A stretch of 64,000 bases of DNA, from contig NC_092651.1 in the NCBI RefSeq assembly GCF_032118995.1, positions 22,118,349-22,182,348 on the forward strand, written 5' to 3'. Source of the stretch: Asterias amurensis (lineage: Eukaryota; Echinodermata; Asteroidea; Forcipulatida; Asteriidae). Shown here piece after piece: positions 32,801 through 43,535 of this stretch. The notes below the pieces were generated by a model. The model had not been told where the DNA came from, made no database searches, and was given only the letters and a program-made list of their open reading frames with translations. The position numbers and the translations under genes are program-made. The first letter of the stretch is position 1. Each line of letters begins with the position of its first letter.

Positions 32801-35800
32801 ATTACTTGGGGAACAATGTTACTGGTCTTGTGTTTTTTTTTAAACTCAAACTAACCAGCGAACCACTGATTTTGTGCTCATGAATCGAGACTAAAGTGGA
32901 GTTGAATCAACACTTGTTCTTTTCAGAACCACCACGATTCTTAAGAGAAAATTACGCACAATATGCATCTGCAGACCTTACGAATTCAATTTCCATCAAG
33001 CAAAGTTTCAAATCCATCTTTACAGGTATTAATTTCACAATTTGTATTCATCATTATTTTTAGATAGACCATACATAATATGTCACAAATCACAGCCAAA
33101 CGCCATCATTTAACACATAAGGAAGATACCCTTTAAGTTCAAGGGACATCAAGGGTTATTTTGTTCACTCAGCGTTTCGACAACACCAACACTTGTTTTT
33201 GGTTAGTGCCAAACTTCTTCAATCATGTATCAGTTAATCACAGAGTATTTGGCTGTCAGAGCTGGTGTTGCCAAGAGTCGACACAAATGTATCCAATTGT
33301 CATTTAATAACAAGTGTTTATTATCACTCAATAAAATTTGTTGAGTTGGTGTGCCAAGAGTCGACACAAATGTATCCAATTGTCATTTAATAACAAGTGT
33401 TTATTATCACTCAATAAAATTTGTTTTATTTTCTCAGCTCCCTGGGGAGCATACATGTACATAACCACTACCCTCACACAGGTACCCATTTATACCTCTG
33501 GGTGAGGCGAAGCAATTATGGTAAATCACAGTGGTTAAGACCCATAGGACACTAGTGTCATGACTGGAGTTCGGACACACAACCTGGGCTCAATTTACGG
33601 AAGCATGGAATTCTGTGCTTACGACAAGCGTATTTCTTGGGTAAGCAGCAATTTTTGGCTTCTGTGCATGCATACTCCATGTTACTAGGCATTCTACGCT
33701 TACAAGGCTAGCGCAGAAATTTTGCGCTGGCACGTTAGCGGGGAATCGTGATCGTAAAATTCGGCGGAAGCAGAGCCATGAAATTGGGCCCTGATGACTA
33801 ACCCACCAAAACTTTTATTCAATACGCACCCCTCAATCATGACAACCTACATGTACAATGATGACCTACATGCAAAAAGCTACAATATATGACTAGAGTA
33901 CACTCCTTTCATTAACCAACCAGAGATCATAGGTTTGAACAAGCACTTTTGTTCCGTCATGCAGGCTAAAAAAAAACCTTATTGCACATACGTAGATTGA
34001 GATACATGTACATGTAAGATGAAACAACTTGACAACGTTTGGGCACTAGATGGCAGCAGCAAACACACCAGGGCTTGATTTCACAAACTGGTCTGGAAAT
34101 TACAGACTTGTGGCACAGCGAACATTGAAGTCCAGTGAGACGAGAAGATGTCCATCACTAGATTGGATTGTCACAGGTGACTTCCTGCAGTGCATCCAAG
34201 TATAAGACCTTAGTATTCCTCAATCATGCTTCGTTTTTAAAAGGTCAAAGGGCACCAAGGCCCTTTCTCCTTGGTTAAAGGCACCCTATGAGGAAATTTT
34301 AATGTCTACGGGAGCATTTCAAGGGCATGAAGGTATTGGCCAGGGGGCATGGAGGAAATCACCTTCATTGCCTCCAAAAAGTATCAGGCCTGCATCATCC
34401 TTAAGTCAGTATCGACGTCCAAGTATTCAGTTAAACCAAACTGATGCATTTTGCATCAAATGTTTAAAAAAACAATGGATATCGCCACCCATCCTCAAGC
34501 GAAGACGCATTTGCCGTGTCAGCCGTTGAACATTTCCCCTCCATTTGATGATCTTCCTCTTTTCCGTCTCTTGAATCTTTCCCATTGTTAATGTCTTCCA
34601 TTTCTATGGCAACGCTATCCTCAATGTCCATTTTATCAGCTGCGGTGGTTGCTACCAACTCTTTCATTGGGGTTATATCCTTCGGAACAGTCCATCGGCG
34701 AGCTTGTTTGGATTAAAAGTCGAGTGTAAAGGCTGTTTGACTTTCTTTTTTTAAAGGTTTCAATGACACAACATGCACCATACCAAAAAGTGTCGCACAG
34801 CAAACTCGGATTGTTATTATTAACAAACACACAAGCAAACAGAAAAAAGGGAAAAAGGGTGAAAAAAATGGAGCTACGTAACTGTTGCATTTAAAACTGC
34901 AAGTAACTGATACAATCAGTAATCAGTAGCCTCCATTTTTCAAATAAAAGAAAACAAGTTTTTAGCTGAGGAAATTAAATTAAGGAAGCATGTATTGTCA
35001 GTGAACAAAGAGAGAGTTCATGAAAGTTTGGTTTACTTTGCACTAAGAGATTTTCCAGAGTTCCGTTCAAACGTATTACGGGCAGATGCACGTGGAAACA
35101 ATGCTGCGTGTGTTTACACCCAAACTAAACAGTACACTCCTATCAAATCTGCCATACCTCGAAAAAGCTTATTGCATTGGATATTATAAAGCAAAAACAA
35201 AACAAACAAAACTTAGTTTAGTCAGCTTTAGATCACACAGCAATAAGAAAATAAAACCATTTTCAATTCGAAACTTCCAAAATCAAGTTCAGAATGCCCA
35301 CCAGTTTAAACAAAATTCTGGTAAAAAAAACCTGTTTTCCATGGATTGAACGGGCATACAAGTCTGCAGTGTAGTTAAAAAAGCACCAAGGCGACAAGTT
35401 TTTGGCCTAAGGCGCTCCTGTTGCCTCTATGAAGAAACGAGGATAGGGTAAGCAGCTCCTGGCCTCATTCTTAAAGAGGCTTATTCTTAAAGAGGTCCTC
35501 ATATCACTCATTCAGTGACGCTCAAGGCACTTCAACATTCAGTATTTTCCAGCAAGGTATTGTAGAGCAATGTTTTGAAGTTGGAGACTACTCCACCACC
35601 ATGTTATCGTGTACGATGTGCTGTAGCTCAATATGCAGCCAATAAAACCAGGGCAGATCCCTTCTCTTTTCAATAAGCGCACTGGGGGTTCTTTTACATG
35701 CACTGCACAACACACAGGACCAGCGGTTTTATGTCCCACCAAAAGGATGCAGCATTAATGGTTATTGGTTTCTTGCCATAAGGACACAAGTACTGTATCT

Positions 35801-38800
35801 TTTTGCCAGAGTGTCTGGTTTACCACAAGGCACAATACAACATTATTACCCAAAAGCCTCATTCGAAATTAACATTTTACAGTAAAGTTAGGGGTACATT
35901 GAAGTACTTAGGGGTACAATGACGTACTTAGGGGTACATTACAGACTTGAAAAGTCTCAAACATGCAAGAAAAATCTTGGAACCTTACTCTCTGTTCCGT
36001 TGAGGTCTTCTTGAAACGCAGATGCACCATTTTCCGTCCTGGCTTTTTTCAAGTCCCCATTGGTAGAATCCTCTGTGCCTCGTTTCCTACCTAGATGACC
36101 GGATGAGAACCCATTAGTGGAGCGTGGGACGCCATCTACCTGCTGGATGTAATGGGCGCATAGCTCATGACTACAGGATAAGGCAAGATCCTTCGGCAGA
36201 TGTCCATTGTTGTTAGTTGTTCTATTGAGTGAATAACACAAATTTGTTTGATACTTTAACTGTAATTATAATATTATTATTACAAATTTTGCTTCCGTAA
36301 AATTTTCAGGTTTTCTTTTGTTGATGAACTTTGTCAGATAACAATAACAGTGACCAGATGTTGCCTGACTGGTTTGGCCAGGTTATCCGAATGCCATCCT
36401 ACAGGCTACCCAATGCCAGCAAGGATGCCCACCATTGCGCTGGAAGGCGCCAATTCAGGACGATGCCAACATTCCATTTCACAAGGCAGAGCATTTTAGC
36501 TAGAAATAGACATGAAAGGGGACGAAGGAGGCCAAGGGACACCCAGTCCTAAGCATCAAAATAAGTAAGTAAAAACTTGTTAGCATAAAAATGCCTTTTC
36601 AATAGAAATCCTTTTCTGTAAAGGAGTTCTGGTGTTAATTAAGACGGGATACTTAGGCCGCGTTCGAATTGATAGCTACAGATACAGCTACAGCTATGAT
36701 TCCATATCATTATGCCTGGAAGTGTAGAAGGCTTTTTAAGTTCTAGCGACACACTTTAGTGATAGCTATGTTCGTAGCCGTAGCTCAGCTGTAGTCGACG
36801 CTCCGGATCCGCGATAAAATACCCACTGGTTGTTTGCAGTTCAGCAACATAAGCTAAACCCAAGAGAAAGTAGCTGTCATGGTTTGTATGACAGCCTTTA
36901 TAACATGCCTGGAAAAACACAGAGTACAAGACCTCTGTTGCCCCTGGTCTTGGCCTTGGTGCCCCTTCAAAAGTTTCCCATACACTTTAAGATGTTCCAA
37001 CGGAAATTTGTGCCTTTTGCAAAAGAAATATGACCCAGGCATCTTAAAGATGAACATCCATGCCTGTCATGGTCAACATTGCCAAAAAAACCACTCAATC
37101 AGACAAACTAGCCAAAGAACATTTTTTATTATCAGATCTAACACAACAGTTCTTGCATGAAATTAAAGATCTTATGGCACACTTACAATCAAAAGCAACT
37201 AAAATGAGATGTTACCTGAAAATTGCCCCATTAGCTTTGAGTATCCCGAGGCATTCTATGCCCCCACACCTGGCCGCTTTGTGAGTTGGTGTTTCACCAA
37301 GGTAATCCTGAAACAATAGATCATTAAGACACAATAGTCAATTGTTTGAAGTGGTAATAATTATAAAACAATAGAAATATATACAGCACTGACCTTACTT
37401 TAAAATAACCTCAAGCACTTTAAATTTATAAATTTACCTAAGAATAGACTAGAATACAAAAATACTAGTACAAACAACTTAAACGTCGGTTATACGTCGC
37501 CTATAACCTAAATCAAAGCATAAATTCAAAAGTAGGGCTAGGCCTATCAAAGAATGACATAAAGTGATACCTATTTTTATAATACATAGAACTTTACAAA
37601 AGCAAAGTAAGCTTAAATATATATTTCAAATATCTAAAATTGTAAAACTGCAGTGAAAGTGAAGTAAGTGCAATTATATAGTTCTAGAGAAAAACTACTA
37701 AAATTTAAAAACTGTAGTGAAAGTGGATGGCATGAAACAATTATACACTTTATGTTTGAACTTTAACCCAGCAGTGGGGATGACACACTTGATTGATCAT
37801 AGGAGATAAATCACCATCACCACAAAACCATCACCGATCTCTCTGCACCTGTACCTACTTGATGACTACTAAAGACTTAACGTTCAAAAGTGCAACAAAT
37901 GGTTGGGAGTTATAAAAGGGGAGTAAGATCACTAATCAAGGACATCCCCACCCCAAGAGAGACGATGACAGACTGCTATAACGGAATCTGCTCTCATTCA
38001 GTGTGTCACTGCAACATCAGAAAATACATAAACAATGACAGAGGTGTGTAGGGGAAGTTGTCAATTCATGGGATTAAACAAAGTATGCACACCGCACAGG
38101 ATACACACGCAGGGGTCGAAATTAAGTGTATTTCCATGGTAGTCAGCAGGGCTAGTGACCAATAATTTTTAGTAGCCCTGATTAGATTTTGGTAGCCCGA
38201 AAGACACATTATGTCTCGCGTCACGGCTCAAACTTTACAGTACACCAATAACATAGTTCTTTATTGTTTGTGATGATGATTTTTGCATTATTTTTCCACT
38301 AGCCCGTCGGGCTATCAAACTGGAAAAATCAGTAGCCCGGCTGTAAATCTGGTAGTCCCGGGCTAGCGGCAATTTCGACCCCTGACACGGCGTCCATGCC
38401 AGGCGAGTGTGAATGCTGAAATCATCATTATGAGTAATCACACAAGAACAGGGCTACATTTCGTAGAAAAAGCACAAAAAGTAGCTAAGCATAACACAAT
38501 CAAGCTTAGCAGCCAAACTACCATGTAACAAGTACAACTTGAGACCGATTGGGCCTCTATGAGATTGGGCCTTGGAGTGTTACGCAATAAGAAAGCACAG
38601 GGTTTTAAACACTGAAAAAGATGTGTCAATTAAATGTAAACAGGAGAAAGAAAAGGCATTCAAAAGTAGATGACAACAACAAAACAAGAAAATAATGATC
38701 AGTTAATTCTGTGACTAGTACAAATGTAACTCAATAGAAATCAACAAGCCATTGTCTTTGATAAACAATCTCTAAATTATCACACAAATAAGTCAGAATT

Positions 38801-41124
38801 ATAGTGAATGTTTACAAGAAATAAATGGGGATAGTGATAATGACAGCGTCCTACGCACCGATCCTGTTTACAATTTTGGGAGCAAAAACGTACACAAAAT
38901 AATTTACCTCCATTCCAAAATGGCAAAAATGGTTAGCGATCGCATACATTCCATGTCTTGTCAATAACAGTCAACATAATCCCCTGCTGTTCTCCTTACC
39001 TGAGCGTTTACACTGGCCCCTGATCGGATTAACCACATCAGGCAATGCGGCTGATTACCAAAAGCAGCAACATGAGCTGGAGTTTGATGGAAACGTTGGG
39101 TTGCAACATCAAAGTTCACTCCAGCAGTGACCAGCAACTGCAAGCATCCCAACTGTTGGAGAAACAAACACAAAAAACTAAACTTTAATATGGAACAACA
39201 TAAAATGAAGGATAAAGCAAAAAAGATGTGATAAGTTGCCCCAGTCTGATGCAAAGCCACTGGCACTAGTGTAGTTGTGCAACGTTACTGAGTTTGTTTC
39301 TCCATTTTTCATCCATACATTGTTGGTTAAATGAACATCTTTACTGGAATAACAAATGTAATCATACCTAGAATCTAGAAAGAAAGTAACCTGCTGGACA
39401 ACCACTACTACCAGTGCCTACCACTGGTAGTAGTGAAATAAAGCAAATCATACCCAAAGTCTAGAAAGAAAGTAACCTGCTGGACAACCACTACTACCAG
39501 TGCCTACCACTGGTAGTAGTGAAATAAAGCAAATCATACCCAAAGTCTAGAAAGAAAGTAACCTGCTGGACAACCACTACTACCAGTGCCTACCACTGGC
39601 ATGGCGTGTCGTGGCCAGGCGCTTTGAAAGTGCACTGAACTTCAAGCTCTGATGTTTCTGATCAGCAGAGTGTTGTTTTTGTTTTGGTCATGGTTTTGAC
39701 ACTTTGTTGCAAAAGCACCATAAAATAGGTCATATAGTTCACAACCTCTGCTTCAAGCCTGGTTAGCAATCGGGCCAGCAAAGATTTTTGGCCATCATTA
39801 CCAACAAATTGATTAGAGTTAATATATAAGTCTAAACTTTTATTGAACTACAAGAAGTGCCTTGTAATTTACTCTGATGTTGCCATGATGATTATCAAAA
39901 TTTGTATTTTCGTCATGACAACAAATAAAATTAAAAGTAAGAATTTCTTACACAAAATTAAATACTGATTTAATTATTGTTGTTTCTTTTTCCCCCCAAG
40001 CTATTTAGCACCTTTTAGAGCTGCGGAGATTCTGTCCCCCCCTGACTTCTTCTCTGATGATAATGATAGCGCCCTCGTTTGAATCATCGATTCCCCCATC
40101 ATGGCATATTATGTATTAAATAAAGTGATGGAATCGGATTTCCCAAAGATACCGGCTTTATAGCGTAATACTTAAAACCAGCAGAGGGAAAATGTCTGTA
40201 CAGGAATGCAACTTTTTCACTTACCAAGTTGTGAAAAAAGCTATGTCTCACTGGCCCTTTATTTATTTGTACTTTCATTCAGTTTCACTTTATGAAAAGT
40301 TAGTGTATGGCGCCCCTTTTTCATTTGATATGAAATAATATAAGTATCATATTAATTACCTCAAACTCAGTGAGATATCCCTTTTTGTAAAAATGAGTGA
40401 AAAAGTGGTGGCGCCATACGGAAATTTATCCTGACCTAACTAACTTCAAGTTCAGTTAAATTTCAATTCAGTTTCAGTTCAATTTCAATTAAAATTAAAA
40501 GTCCGAGTAGGGTACTGTAACTGTACTTCATGAATGAATCATTGAATTGATTTGAATGAAAAAGCAGTCAGATTATCAGAACCACAAAAATGTTGCAAAA
40601 ATTAAAGTTACTTATACTTTTCCAATTATATTAGCATGATTAGGCCTACATTTGATTCTACACTGGTCTAAAAATAAAATAACAAAAACAGAGTGGATGA
40701 ACAGGACGAAGTAAAACATAAAAATAAATACAAATTCTCACATGGATATGCCTGACAATTATTGACATGACTCAGTCAGTCTGTGCACATGGTGCAGTCT
40801 CACTCTCTCACTCTCTCAGCCCTTCATTTATGGAAATTTGAAAGCTTCTTTGTTTTGTTGGTCTTATTAATTAAGTTGATTGATTGGTTGGTTGTATTAA
40901 CTTCGGACATATTGTATTACCTTGCCGTGATACGCCGACCAGTGTGCCGGAGTCCAACCGTAGAATTGGTCTTCCGTGTACAGATCATACTCCCCATGCG
41001 CAAGCAATGCAGACAAAGCACCCGTGTCACCGTCACGACATGCACGGTGAACAGGAAACCGAATTCGGAGATGGTCTTCACTAGATTTGTCCCAAAATCC
41101 CAGGGCTGGAGACTGCTCCATCAT
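29437..41124 (-). CDS. ANKRD10: Ankyrin repeat protein, ANKRD10 orthologue (6 exons, 497 aa)
   Basis: Minus-strand exons in order: 41124-40921, 39152-39000, 37307-37216, 36221-35989, 31629-31222, 29840-29437. All borders are GT-AG, phases match, and the lengths sum to 498 codons with the stop. Residues 23-33 FPVHRACRDGD, then FYGWTPAHWSAYHGKLGCLQ, TPAHVAAFGNQPHC and GETPTHKAARCGGIECL are ankyrin repeats in the order and wording I know from vertebrate ANKRD10; KKARTE in exon 4 is a basic, possibly nuclear-localising stretch also found there. The C-terminal half is low-complexity: a Gln/Asn/Gly/Ser repeat exon, then an acidic tail ending VNYCHFF. The start chosen gives 22 residues before FPVHR, like human; the frame stays open upstream to an ATG at 41262. 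Molecular function is poorly known in any animal. Confidence 0.88.
30381..30906. mobile_element. Inverted-repeat element with about 100-bp arms
   Basis: TTTGTCAAGGCTTTCGTGGC at the left and GCCTTGACAAA at the right. The arms share CTTGGACAGCTTCGTAGAGC and CAAGCGACTGGAAGGGAAGA-type blocks with their inverse at 30803-30906. A 330-bp AT-rich loop lies between. No coding region is credible inside; the plus-strand open frame at 30401-30739 crosses an arm. Confidence 0.8.
30960..31096. repeat. Tandem repeat of about 21 bp (GATGACCATTGAGTTGACTAT)
   Basis: Six or seven units of GACCATTGA(G/C)T(T/C)... between the foldback and the repeat exon. On the minus strand the unit reads ATGGTCATCATAGTCAACTC, close to the coding ATGGTCAACAGTC unit. 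Confidence 0.85.
31222..31629 (-). CDS. ANKRD10: ANKRD10 exon 5: Gln/Asn/Gly/Ser-rich repeat
   Basis: Acceptor TTTGCCACCAG, donor AGCAAAG|GTCAAG, phase 1 at both ends. It begins MEMNLGSVEESYKAPCG and passes into degenerate repeats of NGQQS, HNGS and GQQ units, finishing near MARSGPSK. The DNA repeat is built on GGTCAACAGTC. Composition is prion-like. Belonging to this gene is inferred from strand, order and matching phase. Confidence 0.72.
32266..32666. mobile_element. Family B MITE, inverted copy
   Basis: TAAAGACGCTGGACACCTTT at the left and TAGTGTCCAGTGCCTTAAAG at the right; GTGTGTCTCAACATATATCC, AAACACCCTTGTAACACAAC and AGGAGCCGTTTCTCACATTG lie between in reverse order. Confidence 0.85.
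33271..33424. repeat. Direct tandem duplication, period about 80 bp
   Basis: CCAAGAGTCGACACAAATGT..CACTCAATAAAATTTGTT occurs twice almost without change (33271-33343 and 33351-33424). A recent duplication. Confidence 0.93.
33584..33792. mobile_element. Foldback MITE, family A relative
   Basis: Starts TGGGCTCAATTTACGGAAGC and ends CATGAAATTGGGCCCT, with TGTGCTTACGACAAGCG and TTCTACGCTTACAAGGC inside as inverted blocks. Confidence 0.65.
34215..34405. repeat. Dispersed repeat (GCTTCGTTTTTRAAAGG)
   Basis: Shares GGCACCCTATGAGGAAATT, GTCTAC(G/T)GGAGCATTT and AAGTATCAGGCCTG with 48241-48392. Not assigned to a class. Confidence 0.75.
34504..34640 (-). CDS. ANKRD10: Candidate extra or alternative ANKRD10 exon (acidic)
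   Basis: Minus-strand open frame with DKMDIEDSVAIEMEDINNG followed by more acidic, coding-like sequence. The wording and position (after KKARTE) recall the DKM..D region of vertebrate ANKRD10. With acceptor ACCACCGCAG at about 34641 it fits the phase of exon 4, but its best donor (GATGG|GTGGCG near 34503) leaves phase 2, which does not fit the next exon. It may be an alternative terminal or cassette exon, or a chance open frame. Confidence 0.4.
35640..35760 (+). repeat. Dispersed SINE-like repeat
   Basis: TTTTCAATAAGCGCACTGGG, TTCTTTTACATGCACTGCAC and CACACAGGACCAGCGGTTTT recur, diverged, at 53655-53835 (plus) and inverted at 63765-63865. Confidence 0.7.
35889..35942. repeat. 20-bp tandem triplet (TTAGGGGTACATTGAAGTAC)
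   Basis: Three near-identical 20-bp units just downstream (in minus direction) of ANKRD10 exon 4. Confidence 0.9.
35989..36221 (-). CDS. ANKRD10: ANKRD10 exon 4: last ankyrin unit and basic stretch
   Basis: Acceptor CTCAATAG, donor GAGA|GTAAGG. Reads NNNGHLPKDLALSCSHELC, then GRKRGTEDSTNGDLKKARTE. Ends in phase 1, which fits the Gln/Asn-rich exon. Confidence 0.88.
36365..36552 (+). mobile_element. Possible LINE reverse-transcriptase C-terminal remnant
   Basis: Plus-strand frame reads DWFGQVIRMPSYRLPNASKD and later RHERGRRRPRDT. WFGHV.RMP..RLP with a trailing basic GRRRPR is typical of the C-terminal end of several non-LTR retrotransposon polymerases. Very short; it sits in ANKRD10 intron 3 on the opposite strand. 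Confidence 0.45.
37216..37307 (-). CDS. ANKRD10: ANKRD10 exon 3: ankyrin repeat
   Basis: Acceptor TTGTTTCAG, donor TTCAG|GTAACA; 30 codons plus two bases. DYLGETPTHKAARCGGIECL and GILKANGAIF form an ankyrin unit (TPTHKAA). Too short to stand out as an open frame on its own. Confidence 0.92.
38110..38384. mobile_element. hAT-like MITE with CAGGGGTCGAAATT ends
   Basis: Left end CAGGGGTCGAAATT is exactly inverted at the right end AATTTCGACCCCTG (14 bp). Inside, TAGCCC/GGGCTA blocks are repeated in both orientations. CAGGG termini are usual for hAT elements. An 8-bp target duplication is not clear. Confidence 0.82.
38450..38575. mobile_element. Short family A relative
   Basis: AGGGCTACATTTCGTAGAAA and the inverted end ATGAGATTGGGCCTT flank TAGCTAAGCATAAC and CAAGCTTAGCAGC. 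Only about 125 bp, so internally deleted. Confidence 0.5.
39000..39152 (-). CDS. ANKRD10: ANKRD10 exon 2: ankyrin repeats
   Basis: Acceptor TCTCCAACAG, donor CTCAG|GTAAGG; 51 whole codons. LGCLQLLVTAGVNFDVATQR and FHQTPAHVAAFGNQPHCLMW show ankyrin consensus spacing. Confidence 0.93.
39363..39602. repeat. 85-bp tandem triplication in ANKRD10 intron 1
   Basis: Unit CATACCCAAAGTCTAGAAAG..CCTGCTGGACAACCACTACT..AAATAAAGCAAAT begins near 39363, 39448 and 39534; the third is cut short. Each unit holds the hairpin CTACTACCAGTG-CCTA-CCACTGGTAGTAG. Confidence 0.92.
39603..40920 (-). other. ANKRD10 intron 1, remaining part
   Basis: AT-rich; nothing recognised apart from low-complexity TTCAGTTTCAGTTCAATTTC-type sequence at 40440-40500. 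Confidence 0.6.
40921..41124 (-). CDS. ANKRD10: ANKRD10 exon 1: start and first ankyrin repeat
   Basis: Starts MMEQSPALGFWDKSSED and ends AYHGK with donor AAG|GTAATA, phase 0. An in-frame ATG further upstream (41262) would add 46 residues; I prefer the shorter form by comparison with vertebrate length. Confidence 0.88.
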
Positions 41125-42058
41125 TCGTCTAATGCCCTCCAAGGCAAGCTTCTGGAATTTAGAGAGATTCGTTAACGAAATGGAATCATTTTGAGCCTCC
41201 AGCTTGACGGGGAATATACAAACAGAGACAACAAAGTCGCAGTCACATTTTCGGCCGTGCAACTAACTTTGGAGAGGGGACACAATGGCGCCTTTTCCCC
41301 ATTCAATTCATTTAGTCTGGTTCTGCTTATGACGTCAATGAAATTATTTTTGTTCAGGTCCTTACAAAGTCTGGGTACCATACTGAGGGACCGTGAAAAA
41401 AAAAATATCAATACAAACAAAACAAAACAAACAGATGCATGCGTTTTACCTCCATGGTTATTCTGAGTATAGTCTACTAAATAAAAACAAGTTCATTGTA
41501 AATAACGGACAAAGGGAAAAATGCAGTTCCTTATCGTGTTATCAGTAATTCAAAGCGTGTGTGGGTTTCAAAGAGTGTAACGGTTTATTGTTGTTTATAA
41601 CTGTGGCTATCACTATCACTATCACTATCAGCATATAACTGTTCTTTGTGCATGCACTGCATAGTACTAGTAGGCCTAATAAAACTGTCAATTAAGTTTC
41701 TGGTAAAATTGTATCATTGTCTGAGGCGCACACATGATTTCATGCGTGGCGGCAAAATCGGGGGCGGGGGCAAAGACGTATATTATAGGGATTCATATTA
41801 TAATGGGGAAATTTTGATGTATGGAAGGCATTATTTCACTGTTTTTCTGAATTTGTTTCCACATCCTCTCGTGAGGAATCTAGCAGATGTATGATCACAG
41901 CCGGCCGCACACGCACACTGACGGTCGAGCAAGGCATGCTGGGAAGAAAACAATGTTGAGCTAGCTGCATTATTAACTGCATGCATGCATAAATCATGAA
42001 ATGCATGATTGCTGTATCAGCTGGCTTCATATAAAACACAAACAAAAGGAAGACCACA
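41125..42058. promoter_or_regulatory. Shared 5' interval of ANKRD10 and IDS
   Basis: ANKRD10 (minus) and IDS (plus) start codons are 934 bases apart, so this interval probably contains both promoters. At 41933-41945 GGCATGCTGGGAA is the inverse of TTCCCAGCATGCC, the core of the ZNF143/Staf site often found at metazoan bidirectional promoters. A (TATCAC)n run lies at 41608-41632. Confidence 0.6.
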
Positions 42059-42116
42059 ATGACAGCGATTTTGAGGTGGTTGATTGTTGGTTGCTTTTGT
42101 TTAATTGACGGAAAGG
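42059..42116 (+). CDS. IDS: IDS exon 1: signal peptide
   Basis: ATG in the context [29 protein letters not shown]. Donor AAAGG|GTAAGT, phase 1. Too short to be seen as an open frame. Confidence 0.9.
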
Positions 42117-43500
42117 GTAAGTATGTTATTGACGAGGAAAGTCTAAGTATGAGCTAGATTTATATAAACATTTGATCGATCCTTAATCATGTTAATTTCA
42201 GGAAGACTGCACTTCAACAAGAGGCGACTTGTGCAGACAAACAAATTCAATTCAAGGTCATCAAGATGGCATTCATTGTTTGCAAGTTTGCAAAAGTTGC
42301 TCATTGATGATGACAGTGCATCAGCATACACTCAGCGGTCATGTCATTATTATAGAGGGCGCCTTTTCACAAGAAATTCAACAGTTCCCCTCTGGATGAA
42401 ACCCTGGCACTGGGGAGCTGTACTTTTTTCTCGAAATTTTGACATTATCGGTCAAAAGACCGATAATTTCGACATTTTGACATTATTGGTTGAATGTCAA
42501 AATTTTGAAAAAAGGAGTACAGCGCCCCAGTTACTGGGCCTAGGTGGTTTGTGCAGGATATAGGTCCCTCATGCTTCGTCAAAATAAACCAGTTTATGGG
42601 TACGACTAAGAGACAATCAATGAGCCACCCGCCTTAAAATACAAATCTGTGTCCAACTAAATACAGTTACTATAGTAGTGCCCTCGGCCCCCCTTACATA
42701 TATTGGAGTAGTCAGCAGGATTCGAACCTGCGCGGGGAAACCCCAATAGATTGGAACCGCGGTTTGGAACTCAAGATATCCCCACTGTTTTAACTCTTGG
42801 TACCAGCTTATCGTTTGACTTTGACTAAATTTGTATATCTTCTTGCAGGGGACCATGATAACAGCCGACCCAACGTTCTATTTCTAGTTGTTGATGACTT
42901 GGCTCCAGTCCTTAGTTCTTATGATGGTAGAGCACTTACTCCTAATATTGACCAACTAGCGAGTCAGTCAATTAGGTTCACTCATGCCTACTCACAGGTA
43001 GGTCATTGTTGAGTTCCACTTTAGATTTTTTGCTAGTACATTGATTAAGTTCGCTTTTCTGGGAGTCCTTTTAGCATCACAACCAATTAAGGAATGAAAT
43101 TAAATGAAGGAACTCATCTTTAAGATTAGTTTTTTCCTTGGCGTTATATCCTGACTTACGGACATTGTCGAGTATTACGTAGAAGTAGAAACCCCAATGG
43201 TGTTCTTAATCAGTGCTATCTACTAGGTAGGTATATTTTTTGTTTGTAAAAATGATTCTTGTTACTAACCTATGATTGGATGAACAGGCTTTTAGTGTTT
43301 TCTCTTTTGTTCATCCTAGCCATGTTATATAGATTGGATCGTCTTTACTGTGCTTGTTTAATTCCCTCCTTCCTCTCTTCCCCAATCCTCTCTCGTTCTA
43401 CATATTCCTCATCCCTCGTCCCACCTCATAATTGTCTACTGTACCGTATCTCTATAGGCCTACTCTATGTCCAGATTATTTTTTGTTGGCATTTGTTATT

Positions 43501-43535
<35 letters not shown>

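Larger units (their letters stand above)
31630..35988 (-). other. ANKRD10 intron (4.4 kb) with several repeats
   Basis: Holds a family B MITE (32266-32666), an 80-bp duplication (33271-33424), a family A relative (33584-33792), a dispersed repeat (34215-34405), the candidate exon near 34.5 kb, and a SINE-like piece (35640-35760). Confidence 0.65.
37308..38999 (-). other. ANKRD10 intron 2
   Basis: AT-rich, with a hAT-like MITE (38110-38384) and a family A fragment (38450-38575). Nothing else recognised. Confidence 0.65.
42117..42848 (+). other. IDS intron 1 with a foldback and a tRNA-Ser 3' fragment
   Basis: Contains a short inverted-repeat element (42402-42540) and a tRNA-Ser-like 3' half on the minus strand (42706-42751). 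Confidence 0.75.

Noticed and set aside
29437-41124. I-kappa-B/BCL3-type ankyrin protein
   Set aside because: FPVHRACRDGD, GWTPAHW and KKARTE fit ANKRD10 better, and the number of repeats is too low for I-kappa-B.
40897-41262. ANKRD10 start at the upstream ATG (41262)
   Set aside because: Possible, but the shorter start matches vertebrate spacing to FPVHRACRDGD; the upstream part (CDCDFVVSVCIF) has no support.
42706-42790. Functional tRNA-Ser gene
   Set aside because: Only the 3' half matches; the sequence where the D arm and anticodon should be does not fold.
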